Origin: Thalassoroseus pseudoceratinae
GTDB taxonomy: Bacteria > Planctomycetota > Planctomycetia > Planctomycetales > Planctomycetaceae
NCBI RefSeq assembly: GCF_011634775.1
Contig: NZ_JAALXT010000005.1
Span: forward strand, 496,001-560,000
Direction: 5' to 3'
DNA length: 64,000 bases
The notes beneath the pieces are model-generated. The model was not told where the DNA came from, ran no database searches, and saw only the letters and a program-made list of their open reading frames with translations. Shown here piece by piece: positions 26,527 to 34,230 of this stretch (position 1 is the first letter of the stretch; each line of letters begins with the position of its first letter). The translations under genes were made by a program, and so were the position numbers.

Positions 26527-27708
26527 ATGCCCGAATTCACGCCCTCAACGACACAAGAACTCAGCGAGTTCCTTCAAGCCAATGCCGCCGGTGAACGCCA
26601 AGCGTTTCAGATCGTCGGTGGCGGGACGGCGTTGGAGTATGGATGTCCGCTGTCGAAACCGGTGACGAACATCTTCCTGAAGAAGTTGAACCGCGTCATC
26701 GATTACCCCACGCGAGACATGACAATCACCGTCGAAGCGGGGATGACGATCGCAGAATTAACGAAAACACTGCGGGCGGAGATTCAGGAATTGCCAATCG
26801 ATGTGCCTGATCCCAAGTCCGCAACGGTCGGGGGAATTCTCGCGTGTGATGTGTCCGGTCCGCGTCGGTTTGGTCATGGCACATTACGGGATTTCCTCAT
26901 TGGTGTGACGGCGGTGGACGGGCTCGGCCGCACCTTTCACGCCGGCGGTCGTGTGGTGAAGAACGTCGCCGGTTACGACTTGTGCAAACTTCTGATCGGT
27001 TCGTTCGGGACACTCGCGGTCATCACGGAAGCGACGTTCAAAGTGCAATCAATGCCTGTCCCGATGGCGGATGCGTGGGAGTTGATCGGCTTTGATGATC
27101 TTTCCCAATGTGATGCGGCGATTGCGAATCTGTCATCGTCAGCGTGTCGACCGGTGGCGGTGGAAGTTGTCAATCAAAAAGCCGCTCGGATGATGGCCGA
27201 AGCCAACGAAGAGCCGTTCCACTCGACACCCTGGGGAATGGCCGTGATGATCGAAGGCAGCGAAGCTGACGTGCATTGGCAATGTCGTCAATTGCAATCC
27301 GAATGGGAGAACCTCGACGGACGCGTGTTGCATCCGCTACGTGATTACCGTCGAAAAACTTGGCCACCGGTGAAACCACAGTCGACCGTCCGCGTCACGT
27401 TGCCGCCATCGAAGTGTTTGAACTTTCTCGAAGTGGCCGACGCGATGGATGTGGCCCTCTCCGCTCATGCTGGTGACGGGGTCGTCATTGGTGTGCTGCC
27501 GAATGATTCCGCACCGTCGCTCGTTCAACAACTCCGCGAGAAGGCCCACGAACTCGGTGGACGCCTCACCGTCGAATTGTGCCCAAGCGAATGGAAAAAG
27601 GAACTGTCGGTGTTTGATCAGTCGGAGTCCACGTTGCGGTTGATGCGGGAAATCAAATCCAAACTCGATCCGTATGACGTGTTAAACCCCGGTCGATTGT
27701 TTTCGTAG
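26527..27708 (+). CDS. glcE: Glycolate oxidase FAD-binding subunit
   Basis: A 393-residue second FAD-binding subunit. It has the shorter PCMH domain typical of GlcE, with FQIVGGGTALEYGCPLSKP, DVPDPKSATVGGILACDVSG, GGRVVKNVAGYDLCKLLIGS and the closing LDPYDVLNPGRLFS. It pairs with GlcD to form the flavin core of glycolate oxidase. It begins six bases after glcD ends and ends about 95 bases before glcF, where a perfect palindromic repeat has been inserted. Length is near the family norm. Confidence 0.92.
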   Translation: MPEFTPSTTQELSEFLQANAAGERQAFQIVGGGTALEYGCPLSKPVTNIFLKKLNRVIDYPTRDMTITVEAGMTIAELTKTLRAEIQELPIDVPDPKSATVGGILACDVSGPRRFGHGTLRDFLIGVTAVDGLGRTFHAGGRVVKNVAGYDLCKLLIGSFGTLAVITEATFKVQSMPVPMADAWELIGFDDLSQCDAAIANLSSSACRPVAVEVVNQKAARMMAEANEEPFHSTPWGMAVMIEGSEADVHWQCRQLQSEWENLDGRVLHPLRDYRRKTWPPVKPQSTVRVTLPPSKCLNFLEVADAMDVALSAHAGDGVVIGVLPNDSAPSLVQQLREKAHELGGRLTVELCPSEWKKELSVFDQSESTLRLMREIKSKLDPYDVLNPGRLFS

Positions 27709-27721
27709 AAGATTGGTCGTT

Positions 27722-27785
27722 GTAGGGTGCGTCGTGACGCACCGCAATTCCGCGCGAGATCATGGTGCGTCACGACGCACCCTAC
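27722..27785. repeat. REPIN-like perfect inverted repeat between glcE and glcF
   Basis: A 22-base arm (27722-27743, core GGTGCGTCGTGACGCACC preceded by GTAG) is repeated perfectly in inverse orientation at 27764-27785, with a 20-base spacer. Each arm is itself nearly palindromic. Two REP units in inverted orientation are the definition of a REPIN-type mobile repeat. It lies inside the glcDEF operon between glcE and glcF, so the transcript must carry a long hairpin there. An in-frame ATG at 27762 lies in the repeat and is not taken as the glcF start. Confidence 0.85.
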
Positions 27786-27803
27786 GCCGGGTCGAAAGTG
27801 AAA

Positions 27804-29141
27804 ATGATGAGTGAAACATCATCGACGGAAACGCAACCATCGCCGGACTCGTCCCCCCTCGGGGCAGCGATTCCGTATGATCGGTTTCTCGACTGTGTGC
27901 ATTGCGGGCTGTGTACGTCCGCGTGCCCGACGTATCTGGAAACCGGGAATGAAAATGACTCGCCCCGCGGGCGGATTTACCTGATGCGAGCCGTCACCGA
28001 TGGTCGGTTGCCGATGAGCGACACCGTCCAACGGCATCTCGATTTGTGTCTCGATTGCCGAAGTTGCGAGACGGCGTGCCCATCGGGTGTACAATACGGA
28101 CGGCTGATCGAACCGTTCCGCGTGGACTTGGAACAAGCCGAAGACAAAAAGAACGGTGGCCCCGGTTGGTTTCGACGAATCGTGCTGTATGGGTTGTTTC
28201 CATATCCGAACCGCATGAAATGGGCGTTGCTGCCAGCCCGATGGATGCAGAAACTCAAGCTCGATCGATTCGCTGAAAAGGTCGGTTTGACGAAACTTCT
28301 GCCGACACCGTTGCGGCGGATGCAGTCTCTGCTGCCGCCGTTGTCGGCACGTCCGTCGAAACTCCCCACGGTGCTCCCGCCGATCGGACCGAAGCGGGCA
28401 AAAGTCGGTCTGTTCACCGGCTGCGTGGCGGAAGCGGTGTTCGCGGACACCAACCGGGCGACCGCTCGGGTGTTGCAGGCCAACGGTTGCGAAGTCGTTA
28501 TCCCACAGGAGCAAAATTGCTGCGGCGCGATTCACTACCACAGCGGTGCGGCAGACCCGGCGATTGACTTCTTCACCCGCAACCTGAACGCATTCCCTGA
28601 CGATTTGGACGCGGTCATCGTCAACGTCGCCGGTTGTGGTTCGATGCTTAAAGACTACGGGCATGTCGCGAAGGAACTCCGTCCGGATGATTCCCAATTG
28701 CAGGAATCGCTGACGAAGTTCGCCGGTCGAATCAAAGATGTCTCTGAATTCCTCGCCGAACTGGGACCGATTCCGCCGACGCATCCGGTGCCGTTAAAAG
28801 CGACCTATCACGATGCCTGTCACTTGGTCCACGCGCAACAGGTCCGCAGTGCACCGCGGGAATTGCTGCAACTGATTCCCGAATTGGAACTCGTTCCGTT
28901 GACGGAATCGGACATCTGCTGTGGAGCAGCGGGGAGTTACAATCTAACCGAACCGGAGATGGCGGACCGTCTTGGTGCTCGCAAACGAACGAACATTGAA
29001 GCGACCGGTGCGGATATCGTGATCAGTGCCAACGCCGGTTGCACCTTGCAAATTGGGGCGGAATTGCGAAAGAATGGGAAACCGCTGCCGGTCATGCATC
29101 CAATCGATTTGCTCGACCGCAGTTATCACGGTTCCGAGTAG
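27804..29141 (+). CDS. glcF: Glycolate oxidase iron-sulfur subunit
   Basis: A 445-residue protein with two N-terminal 4Fe-4S ferredoxin-type clusters, CVHCGLCTSACPTYLETGNE and LCLDCRSCETACPSGVQYG. Two C-terminal cysteine-rich CCG-type domains follow (FTGCVAEAVF with QEQNCCGAIHYH, and YHDACHLVHAQ with SDICCGAAGSYNL). It takes electrons from the GlcD/GlcE flavin subunits and passes them on, probably at the inner membrane. The tandem ATGATG at 27804/27807 is taken as the start, since the earlier in-frame ATG falls in the REPIN-like repeat. It is the third gene of glcDEF. All cluster cysteines I can check are present. Confidence 0.92.
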   Translation: MMSETSSTETQPSPDSSPLGAAIPYDRFLDCVHCGLCTSACPTYLETGNENDSPRGRIYLMRAVTDGRLPMSDTVQRHLDLCLDCRSCETACPSGVQYGRLIEPFRVDLEQAEDKKNGGPGWFRRIVLYGLFPYPNRMKWALLPARWMQKLKLDRFAEKVGLTKLLPTPLRRMQSLLPPLSARPSKLPTVLPPIGPKRAKVGLFTGCVAEAVFADTNRATARVLQANGCEVVIPQEQNCCGAIHYHSGAADPAIDFFTRNLNAFPDDLDAVIVNVAGCGSMLKDYGHVAKELRPDDSQLQESLTKFAGRIKDVSEFLAELGPIPPTHPVPLKATYHDACHLVHAQQVRSAPRELLQLIPELELVPLTESDICCGAAGSYNLTEPEMADRLGARKRTNIEATGADIVISANAGCTLQIGAELRKNGKPLPVMHPIDLLDRSYHGSE

Positions 29142-29165
29142 TCGTCTGCATTCGAGGGAAAGTTC

Positions 29166-29621
29166 ATGGCCGAGAACACCATTCGTGACGTCTTCCCCTA
29201 CTTGCGAGTTCGCAACGCAAGCGATGCCATCGAGTTCTACAAGAAAGCGTTCGGAGCCACCGAGAAATTTCGACTGAGTGAACCGAGCGGACGAATCGGA
29301 CACGCCGAACTGGAATTCGGCACGTACGTGGTCATGTTCTCCGACGAATACCCGGAGCACGGCATTCAAGGACCGGAAGCGTTTGGTGGTACAGGGTCTT
29401 CGATTCATCTGCATGTGGACGACGTCGACGCGATGACACAACAAGCGGTCGACGCCGGTGCGAAACTCGTGATGGAACCCAAAGACCAATTCTATGGCGA
29501 ACGGTCATCGAAAGTGCTCGATCCGTTCGGGCATGAGTGGTTGCTCGGTTCGCACATCGAAGACGTTTCCCCGGAAGAAATGCAACGCCGGTGGGACGCC
29601 ATGTTCGGCGGAGGCAACTAA
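29166..29621 (+). CDS. VOC-superfamily (glyoxalase/PhnB-like) protein
   Basis: A 151-residue vicinal-oxygen-chelate fold protein of the PhnB/glyoxalase-like type. It has two beta-alpha-beta-beta-beta halves, with VFPYLRVRNASDAIEFYKKA, HAELEFGTYVVMFSDE, SIHLHVDDVDAMTQQAVDAG and DPFGHEWLLGSHIEDVSPEE. The last block is common in PhnB-like proteins. Members range from lyases and dioxygenases to non-enzymatic binding proteins, so the reaction is not stated. GAGGGAAAG just upstream supports the start. It begins 25 bases after glcF and is likely in the same transcript. It converges with the sulfatase at 29633. Confidence 0.88.
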   Translation: MAENTIRDVFPYLRVRNASDAIEFYKKAFGATEKFRLSEPSGRIGHAELEFGTYVVMFSDEYPEHGIQGPEAFGGTGSSIHLHVDDVDAMTQQAVDAGAKLVMEPKDQFYGERSSKVLDPFGHEWLLGSHIEDVSPEEMQRRWDAMFGGGN

Positions 29622-29632
29622 TCCGGTTCGAA

Positions 29633-31099
29633 CTACCATGCGGGATCGATCATTTCCGCGTTGAGAATCTCCCACTGACGAGCGAGATGTTCGAGTTTGT
29701 CGGCGTGCTTGGTCGCCAGGTTGGTGCTTTCGGCGATGTCGTTCTTGAGGTTGTAGAGTTCCCACTTCGGAACGGAGTTTCCACGACCGTGCCGAACGAT
29801 TTTCCAATCGCCCGCTCGGAATGCCTGTCGCCCGCCAATACGCCAGAACAACTGCGAATGGGGTGGTTCCGTTTGGGAGCCCGTCAGGAATGGCAACAAG
29901 TTGACGCCGTCGGTCGATCGGTCGACTTGCCCACTCACCGCACGGAATGTGGCCGCGAGATCGAGCGATGTCACGGGATGGGTGTAGGTCTCACCTTTCG
30001 GTAACTTGCTCGGCCACTGCATCAGAAAGGGAATTCGAATCCCGCCTTCGTAGACGGAACCTTTTTCGCCACGTAGCGGAGCGTTGCTGCTTGTCAGTTC
30101 GCGAGTCGGTCCACCGTTGTCGCTTAGGAAGACCACCAGGGTGTCGTCTCGAATGCCGGTCTCATCGAGTTGCCGCAAAATTCGCCCGACCCCATCATCC
30201 AGGTGAGACAACATCGCCGCGAAAATCCGACGATGAATATCCTCGATCCCCGCAAACTTCTGGAGATAAGAATCCGTTCCTTGCATCGGACTGTGGACCG
30301 CATTGTACGAGACGAACAAGAAAAACGGTTGCTGATGAGATCGGTCGATGAAGTCCACCGCTTCCCGGGTGATCGCATCGGTCAGGTGTGCGGTTTCTTG
30401 GACTGGCTGACTCCCACGGAGAATCGGATTGTTGGCGTTATACGCCGGTTCGAAGTAGCCCATGTGTGTCGACCAAATCACGCGGCCATCGTCCGAAGTC
30501 CAGCGGCCTTGTCCACCATCGGGGAGCGTTTTTCGACGTAGCCAAGTCTTCACGCCGCTCCACGGATGCGGAACGAAATAGTGGCCTTCATGCATGAAAC
30601 CGTAGAATTCATCGAAGCCACGACGATGAGGATGAAACTTCGCCGTGCCGCCGAGATGCCATTTCCCCACCAAACTGGTGGCGTATCCCGCGAGTCGCAA
30701 ATCATCGGCGATCGTCTTTTCACGCACCGGCAACCCGACATCGGGATCTTCGTTTCGGGCTCCGATTGGGTTGAATTCGAAGCCAAACCGAGTTTGGTAT
30801 CTCCCGGTGATCAGCCCCGCTCGCGATGCCGCACAATACGGTGCGGTCACGTAGCCGTCGGTCATCCGCACTCCACCGGCCGCGATGGAATCAATATGCG
30901 GTGTGGGGATCTCCTCACCACCGTAACAGCCCAACTCCCCGTATCCTAGATCGTCCGCCAGGATCAGCACGATACTCGGTCGGTCAGCGGCGACCGCGAT
31001 GTTGCAACGTTCCATTCCCGCCCAACACGCAAGCAAACCGACGGCAAGCAACCTCGCAAAAGGAACGCAGAGATGCGTGCATCCGAAGACTCGAAGCAT
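29633..31099 (-). CDS. Exported sulfatase (Cys-type, FGly), second copy
   Basis: A 488-residue S1 sulfatase with a hydrophobic N-terminal export signal (FARLLAVGLLACWAGM). The metal-binding block is PSIVLILADDLGYGELGCYG. The FGly signature CAASR is at Cys89 (APYCAASRAGLITGRYQTRF). It continues with SLVGKWHLGGTAKFHP, FVSYNAVHSPMQG and VVFLSDNGGPTRE, all standard active-site neighbours. It acts on a sulfate ester outside the cytoplasm; the substrate is unknown. It is more like arylsulfatase A/GalNAc-6-sulfatase subfamilies than the copy at 21595, which has a different C-terminal half. It is divergent from the DACNV-like gene. Confidence 0.9.
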   Translation of the reverse strand: MLRVFGCTHLCVPFARLLAVGLLACWAGMERCNIAVAADRPSIVLILADDLGYGELGCYGGEEIPTPHIDSIAAGGVRMTDGYVTAPYCAASRAGLITGRYQTRFGFEFNPIGARNEDPDVGLPVREKTIADDLRLAGYATSLVGKWHLGGTAKFHPHRRGFDEFYGFMHEGHYFVPHPWSGVKTWLRRKTLPDGGQGRWTSDDGRVIWSTHMGYFEPAYNANNPILRGSQPVQETAHLTDAITREAVDFIDRSHQQPFFLFVSYNAVHSPMQGTDSYLQKFAGIEDIHRRIFAAMLSHLDDGVGRILRQLDETGIRDDTLVVFLSDNGGPTRELTSSNAPLRGEKGSVYEGGIRIPFLMQWPSKLPKGETYTHPVTSLDLAATFRAVSGQVDRSTDGVNLLPFLTGSQTEPPHSQLFWRIGGRQAFRAGDWKIVRHGRGNSVPKWELYNLKNDIAESTNLATKHADKLEHLARQWEILNAEMIDPAW

Positions 31100-31224
31100 A
31101 GCCAGACTCGCAGAAACGGAGAGGGGATTTGAACGTGTTTCCTATCGTCGGGGTTGTCGATAGAATCACCCCGGCCATACTATCAGTCTTGAATAGTCCA
31201 TCTCAACGGAGGACGTGACGATCG

Positions 31225-32496
31225 ATGAAATCATTCTCCCATTACCCCGCAGACATGACGCGGGCCTTGCTGGATCGTTGGGAGCAACAGGGTTTCTCTC
31301 GGTCTTTGCTGCCCAGTCGGGAGTTGTGCGGGCGTTTGCTCGATACCCTTTATCAAGCAAGCTTATTGCGGGAGGAGGGCAATCACGTTCGGTGTCGAGT
31401 CCTCATCGCGGAACCTGAAGATTTCGACGAACAATTGCAATCCGGCGGCAGCCGACTGCATGTGCTCCGGTTCGCTCAGCCCACCCGATTGACGCCTCAC
31501 GAGTTGCGAAAACTCTCCGAAGCGGCGAACTTCTATCGGTCGCTGTTGGCGGTGAGTGTAATCGACGATGAGTTCTTCATTTGGGGACAGATCGTTACCG
31601 GCACCGACTGGGTGAACCGCAGCGAAAGTGATCGGCACCGGGAATCGTTGCTGCCGACTCGTTTGGTCGTGCAGTGTTTGGGAGCCGGTCATCTGATCGC
31701 CGGTTGCGGTGATTCGCGAGTGCTGGAGTCGGCGAACGGAAAGATTTTGACCGATGGTTTTGATCCGTTTCGCTCCCGATGGTTGCCGCGGCGGTTTCAA
31801 TCGTTTCGAACTTCGTTGCTCCGACAACTCGACGAAATCGCCCCACCGAACTCGACGACGGAAATTTGCGATTCCTTCGTCAAAGATGTGGCCCAAAGCG
31901 TCATTCGACAAACGCTGCGGTTGGTGCGAGAGAACGGTCACGGCGGGATGTTGATTTACCTTCCCAGAGAACACGAAAGTTCGGTGCCTCTCGACGATTG
32001 GTTCCGGTTCCGCGTGCGGTTTCGCGAGGACGATGCCACGCAGCGTTTCCACAGACTTATGATCCGCTTGATGATCCGTGGACGTGAAGTCGGTGCGGCC
32101 GCCGGCTTGCAGACCGTTCGTTGGGAGGATTACGGTCGGCTTGAGGATCTCGAACTCGTCGCGCTCGATCAGGCATTGATTCAGTTCAGCCATTTCTTGG
32201 CCGACCTCATGAGCATCGACGGTTCGTTGGTTCTCGATCGTGGGTTTCGACTCATTGGTTTCGGGGCGGAAATCCTCGGAGACACACCGGTGAGGGAAAT
32301 TCATCGAGCGTTGGATCTCGAAGCGGGGCAATGCGTGGTCGAACCGGCAGATTCCGGCGGTACGCGGCATCGGTCGGCCTATCGCTTGGTGGCTGGTATT
32401 CCGGATGCAACGGTGTTGGTCGTTTCACAAGATGGGGACGTCCGGTTCGTCGCCCATCACAAGAAACAATTGACCTACTGGCCTTACTTACCATGA
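31225..32496 (+). CDS. Protein with C-terminal diadenylate-cyclase-like (DACNV-type) domain
   Basis: A 423-residue protein. The C-terminal 110 residues read like a DisA_N/DAC nucleotidyl-cyclase fold: IDGSLVLDRGFRLIGFGAEI (DGS at 332-334, where cyclases have DGA), then GTRHRSAYRLV (the RHR motif at 381-383) and ATVLVVSQDGDVRFV as the closing strand. C-terminal placement fits the predicted-sensor family DACNV rather than DisA or CdaA. The first 310 residues have no domain I recognise. Start ATG 31225 has an excellent GGAGGAC site. The gene is 16 bases upstream of a cyclic-nucleotide-binding-fold/TrxR-like gene, so the two probably act together. Whether it makes c-di-AMP or only binds a nucleotide is unknown. 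Confidence 0.75.
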   Translation: MKSFSHYPADMTRALLDRWEQQGFSRSLLPSRELCGRLLDTLYQASLLREEGNHVRCRVLIAEPEDFDEQLQSGGSRLHVLRFAQPTRLTPHELRKLSEAANFYRSLLAVSVIDDEFFIWGQIVTGTDWVNRSESDRHRESLLPTRLVVQCLGAGHLIAGCGDSRVLESANGKILTDGFDPFRSRWLPRRFQSFRTSLLRQLDEIAPPNSTTEICDSFVKDVAQSVIRQTLRLVRENGHGGMLIYLPREHESSVPLDDWFRFRVRFREDDATQRFHRLMIRLMIRGREVGAAAGLQTVRWEDYGRLEDLELVALDQALIQFSHFLADLMSIDGSLVLDRGFRLIGFGAEILGDTPVREIHRALDLEAGQCVVEPADSGGTRHRSAYRLVAGIPDATVLVVSQDGDVRFVAHHKKQLTYWPYLP

Positions 32497-32512
32497 CGAA
32501 GAATGCAAAATC

Positions 32513-34150
32513 ATGACCTACCGAACCGATCTCGAAACGGCATTTCCCACGCTATCCGCCGACGAAATGAGTTGCCTGGAGCAACTCGGTCGCGTCCGAA
32601 GTTTCGCCGACGGTGAGGCGTTATTTTCGAGTGGTGACAAAGATTTCTCGTTCTTCGCGGTCAAGTCGGGAGCTGTGGTCATCATTGAAGACTCCACGGG
32701 GCAAGCCCACGAAGTCGTGACGCATCTCGCGAACACATTCACGGGAGACGTCGATTTGCTCACCGGTCGACCGACGGTTGTTTCGGCTGTGTCGCGGGGC
32801 GGGTGTGAGGTGATCGAAGTCGACGCCAAACGTATCCGGCGGATGCTGAACGAAATCCCGTCACTCAGTGATAAACTCCTCGAAGCGTTTCAAACCCGAC
32901 GAAACCTGCTGGAACTAACCGAGTTTCAGGGCATCCGCGTTGTCGGCGAACCACACTCGAAAGAGGCATTGCGACTCCGCGAGTTTTTCTACAAGAACAA
33001 CGTGCCGCACACCTTCTTCGAATGTGATACCGACGACGGCCGACGATTGCTCACCGAGTTCGATGCGACTCCGCAAGACACACCGATTCTCGCGTGCAGT
33101 GCGCGTGTCGTGCGGCAACCGTCGTTGGCAACGGTCGCGGAGTGCCTGGGGATTTCGCGGGAAATCCCGGACGAATTGTATGACGTTCTGATCGTCGGTG
33201 CGGGGCCGGCGGGTTTGGCGGCGGCGGTGTACGGGGCATCCGAAGGACTCAAGACTTTGGTTGTCGATCGCGTCGGACCGGGCGGGCAAGCGGGGCAGAG
33301 TTCAAAGATCGAAAACTACATGGGGTTCCCGTCCGGTCTGCCGGGAGCCGAACTGGCCCATCGCGGATACCTGCAAGCACTCAAGTTCGGAGCGGAATTC
33401 ACCGCCCCGGTTTCCGTCGTGTCGATGACAACTCAAACGAACGGCGAACACCATCTGAAATTCTGCACGGGACAGGTCGTGCGAACCAAGACCGTGCTGA
33501 TTTCCACCGGCGTGTCTTACCGCCGCATGCCCATCGAGAATTGCGAGCGGTTCGAGGGTTCGGGAATTTACTATTCCGCAACCAGTGTCGAAGCGAGGGT
33601 GTGTCAGGATGGAACCGCAATCGTGGTGGGAGGCGGAAATTCGGCGGGACAGGCGGCGATGTTCCTCGCCAGACATGCCCAACGTGTCAAAATTCTGCTG
33701 CGTGGCGACAATCTTCGTAAAAGTATGTCCGACTATCTGGCCGGTCGAATCGAATCCGCCGAGAACATCGATGTGTTGCTTCACACCGAAGTGGATAAAG
33801 TCCTTGGCGAAAACTCACTTCAATCCATCGCCATGCGGAACAACAAATCCGACGCCCGCGACCACATCGATTGTGCCGGCATGTTCGTTTTCGTCGGAGC
33901 CAAACCACACACGGAATGGCTCCCTGATTCCGTCGCCACCGATGACAAAGGTTTCGTCCTCGCTGGGCCGTCGATTCAAAACCACGAACTGTGGACACTC
34001 GATCGCCCACCTTGCGAATTGGAAACGACATCGCCCGGTGTGTTCGCCGCGGGAGATGTTCGTAGCGGCACCACAAAACGATGTGCCTTTGCCGTCGGTG
34101 ATGGAGCACTCGGCATCACCTGTGTGAATCAGTACCTCAGTTCACTGTGA
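32513..34150 (+). CDS. Cyclic-nucleotide-binding-fold / thioredoxin-like / thioredoxin-reductase-like fusion
   Basis: A 545-residue three-part protein. Residues about 8-130 form a cNMP-binding beta-roll (FADGEALFSSGDKDFSFFAV, then FTGDVDLLTGRPTVVSAVS). Residues about 140-215 form a thioredoxin/glutaredoxin-like fold (GEPHSKEALRLREFFYKNNV). Residues about 222-545 form a two-dinucleotide-fold reductase with FAD motif IVGAGPAGLAAAVYGASEG, NAD(P)H motif VVGGGNSAGQAAMF and GVFAAGDVR. The reductase has YYSATSVEARVC where thioredoxin reductases carry a CxxC pair, and the Trx-like part has no CxxC, so classic disulfide transfer is unlikely. The phosphate-binding Arg of cAMP receptors is also not in its usual place. 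It is likely coupled to the DACNV-like gene. Similar fusions are known; their ligand is not. Confidence 0.82.
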   Translation: MTYRTDLETAFPTLSADEMSCLEQLGRVRSFADGEALFSSGDKDFSFFAVKSGAVVIIEDSTGQAHEVVTHLANTFTGDVDLLTGRPTVVSAVSRGGCEVIEVDAKRIRRMLNEIPSLSDKLLEAFQTRRNLLELTEFQGIRVVGEPHSKEALRLREFFYKNNVPHTFFECDTDDGRRLLTEFDATPQDTPILACSARVVRQPSLATVAECLGISREIPDELYDVLIVGAGPAGLAAAVYGASEGLKTLVVDRVGPGGQAGQSSKIENYMGFPSGLPGAELAHRGYLQALKFGAEFTAPVSVVSMTTQTNGEHHLKFCTGQVVRTKTVLISTGVSYRRMPIENCERFEGSGIYYSATSVEARVCQDGTAIVVGGGNSAGQAAMFLARHAQRVKILLRGDNLRKSMSDYLAGRIESAENIDVLLHTEVDKVLGENSLQSIAMRNNKSDARDHIDCAGMFVFVGAKPHTEWLPDSVATDDKGFVLAGPSIQNHELWTLDRPPCELETTSPGVFAAGDVRSGTTKRCAFAVGDGALGITCVNQYLSSL

Positions 34151-34230
34151 GACAGAGTATTGACGTTTTCACAATTCAGCGAACAATACCACTCGGTGAC
34201 GAACGCAGTTAGACCGTAGGAAGAAACGTC

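Noticed and set aside
31363-32370. Minus-strand open frame of 335 codons opposite the DACNV-like gene
   Set aside because: No motif; the plus strand has an excellent ribosome-binding site and DAC-like motifs.
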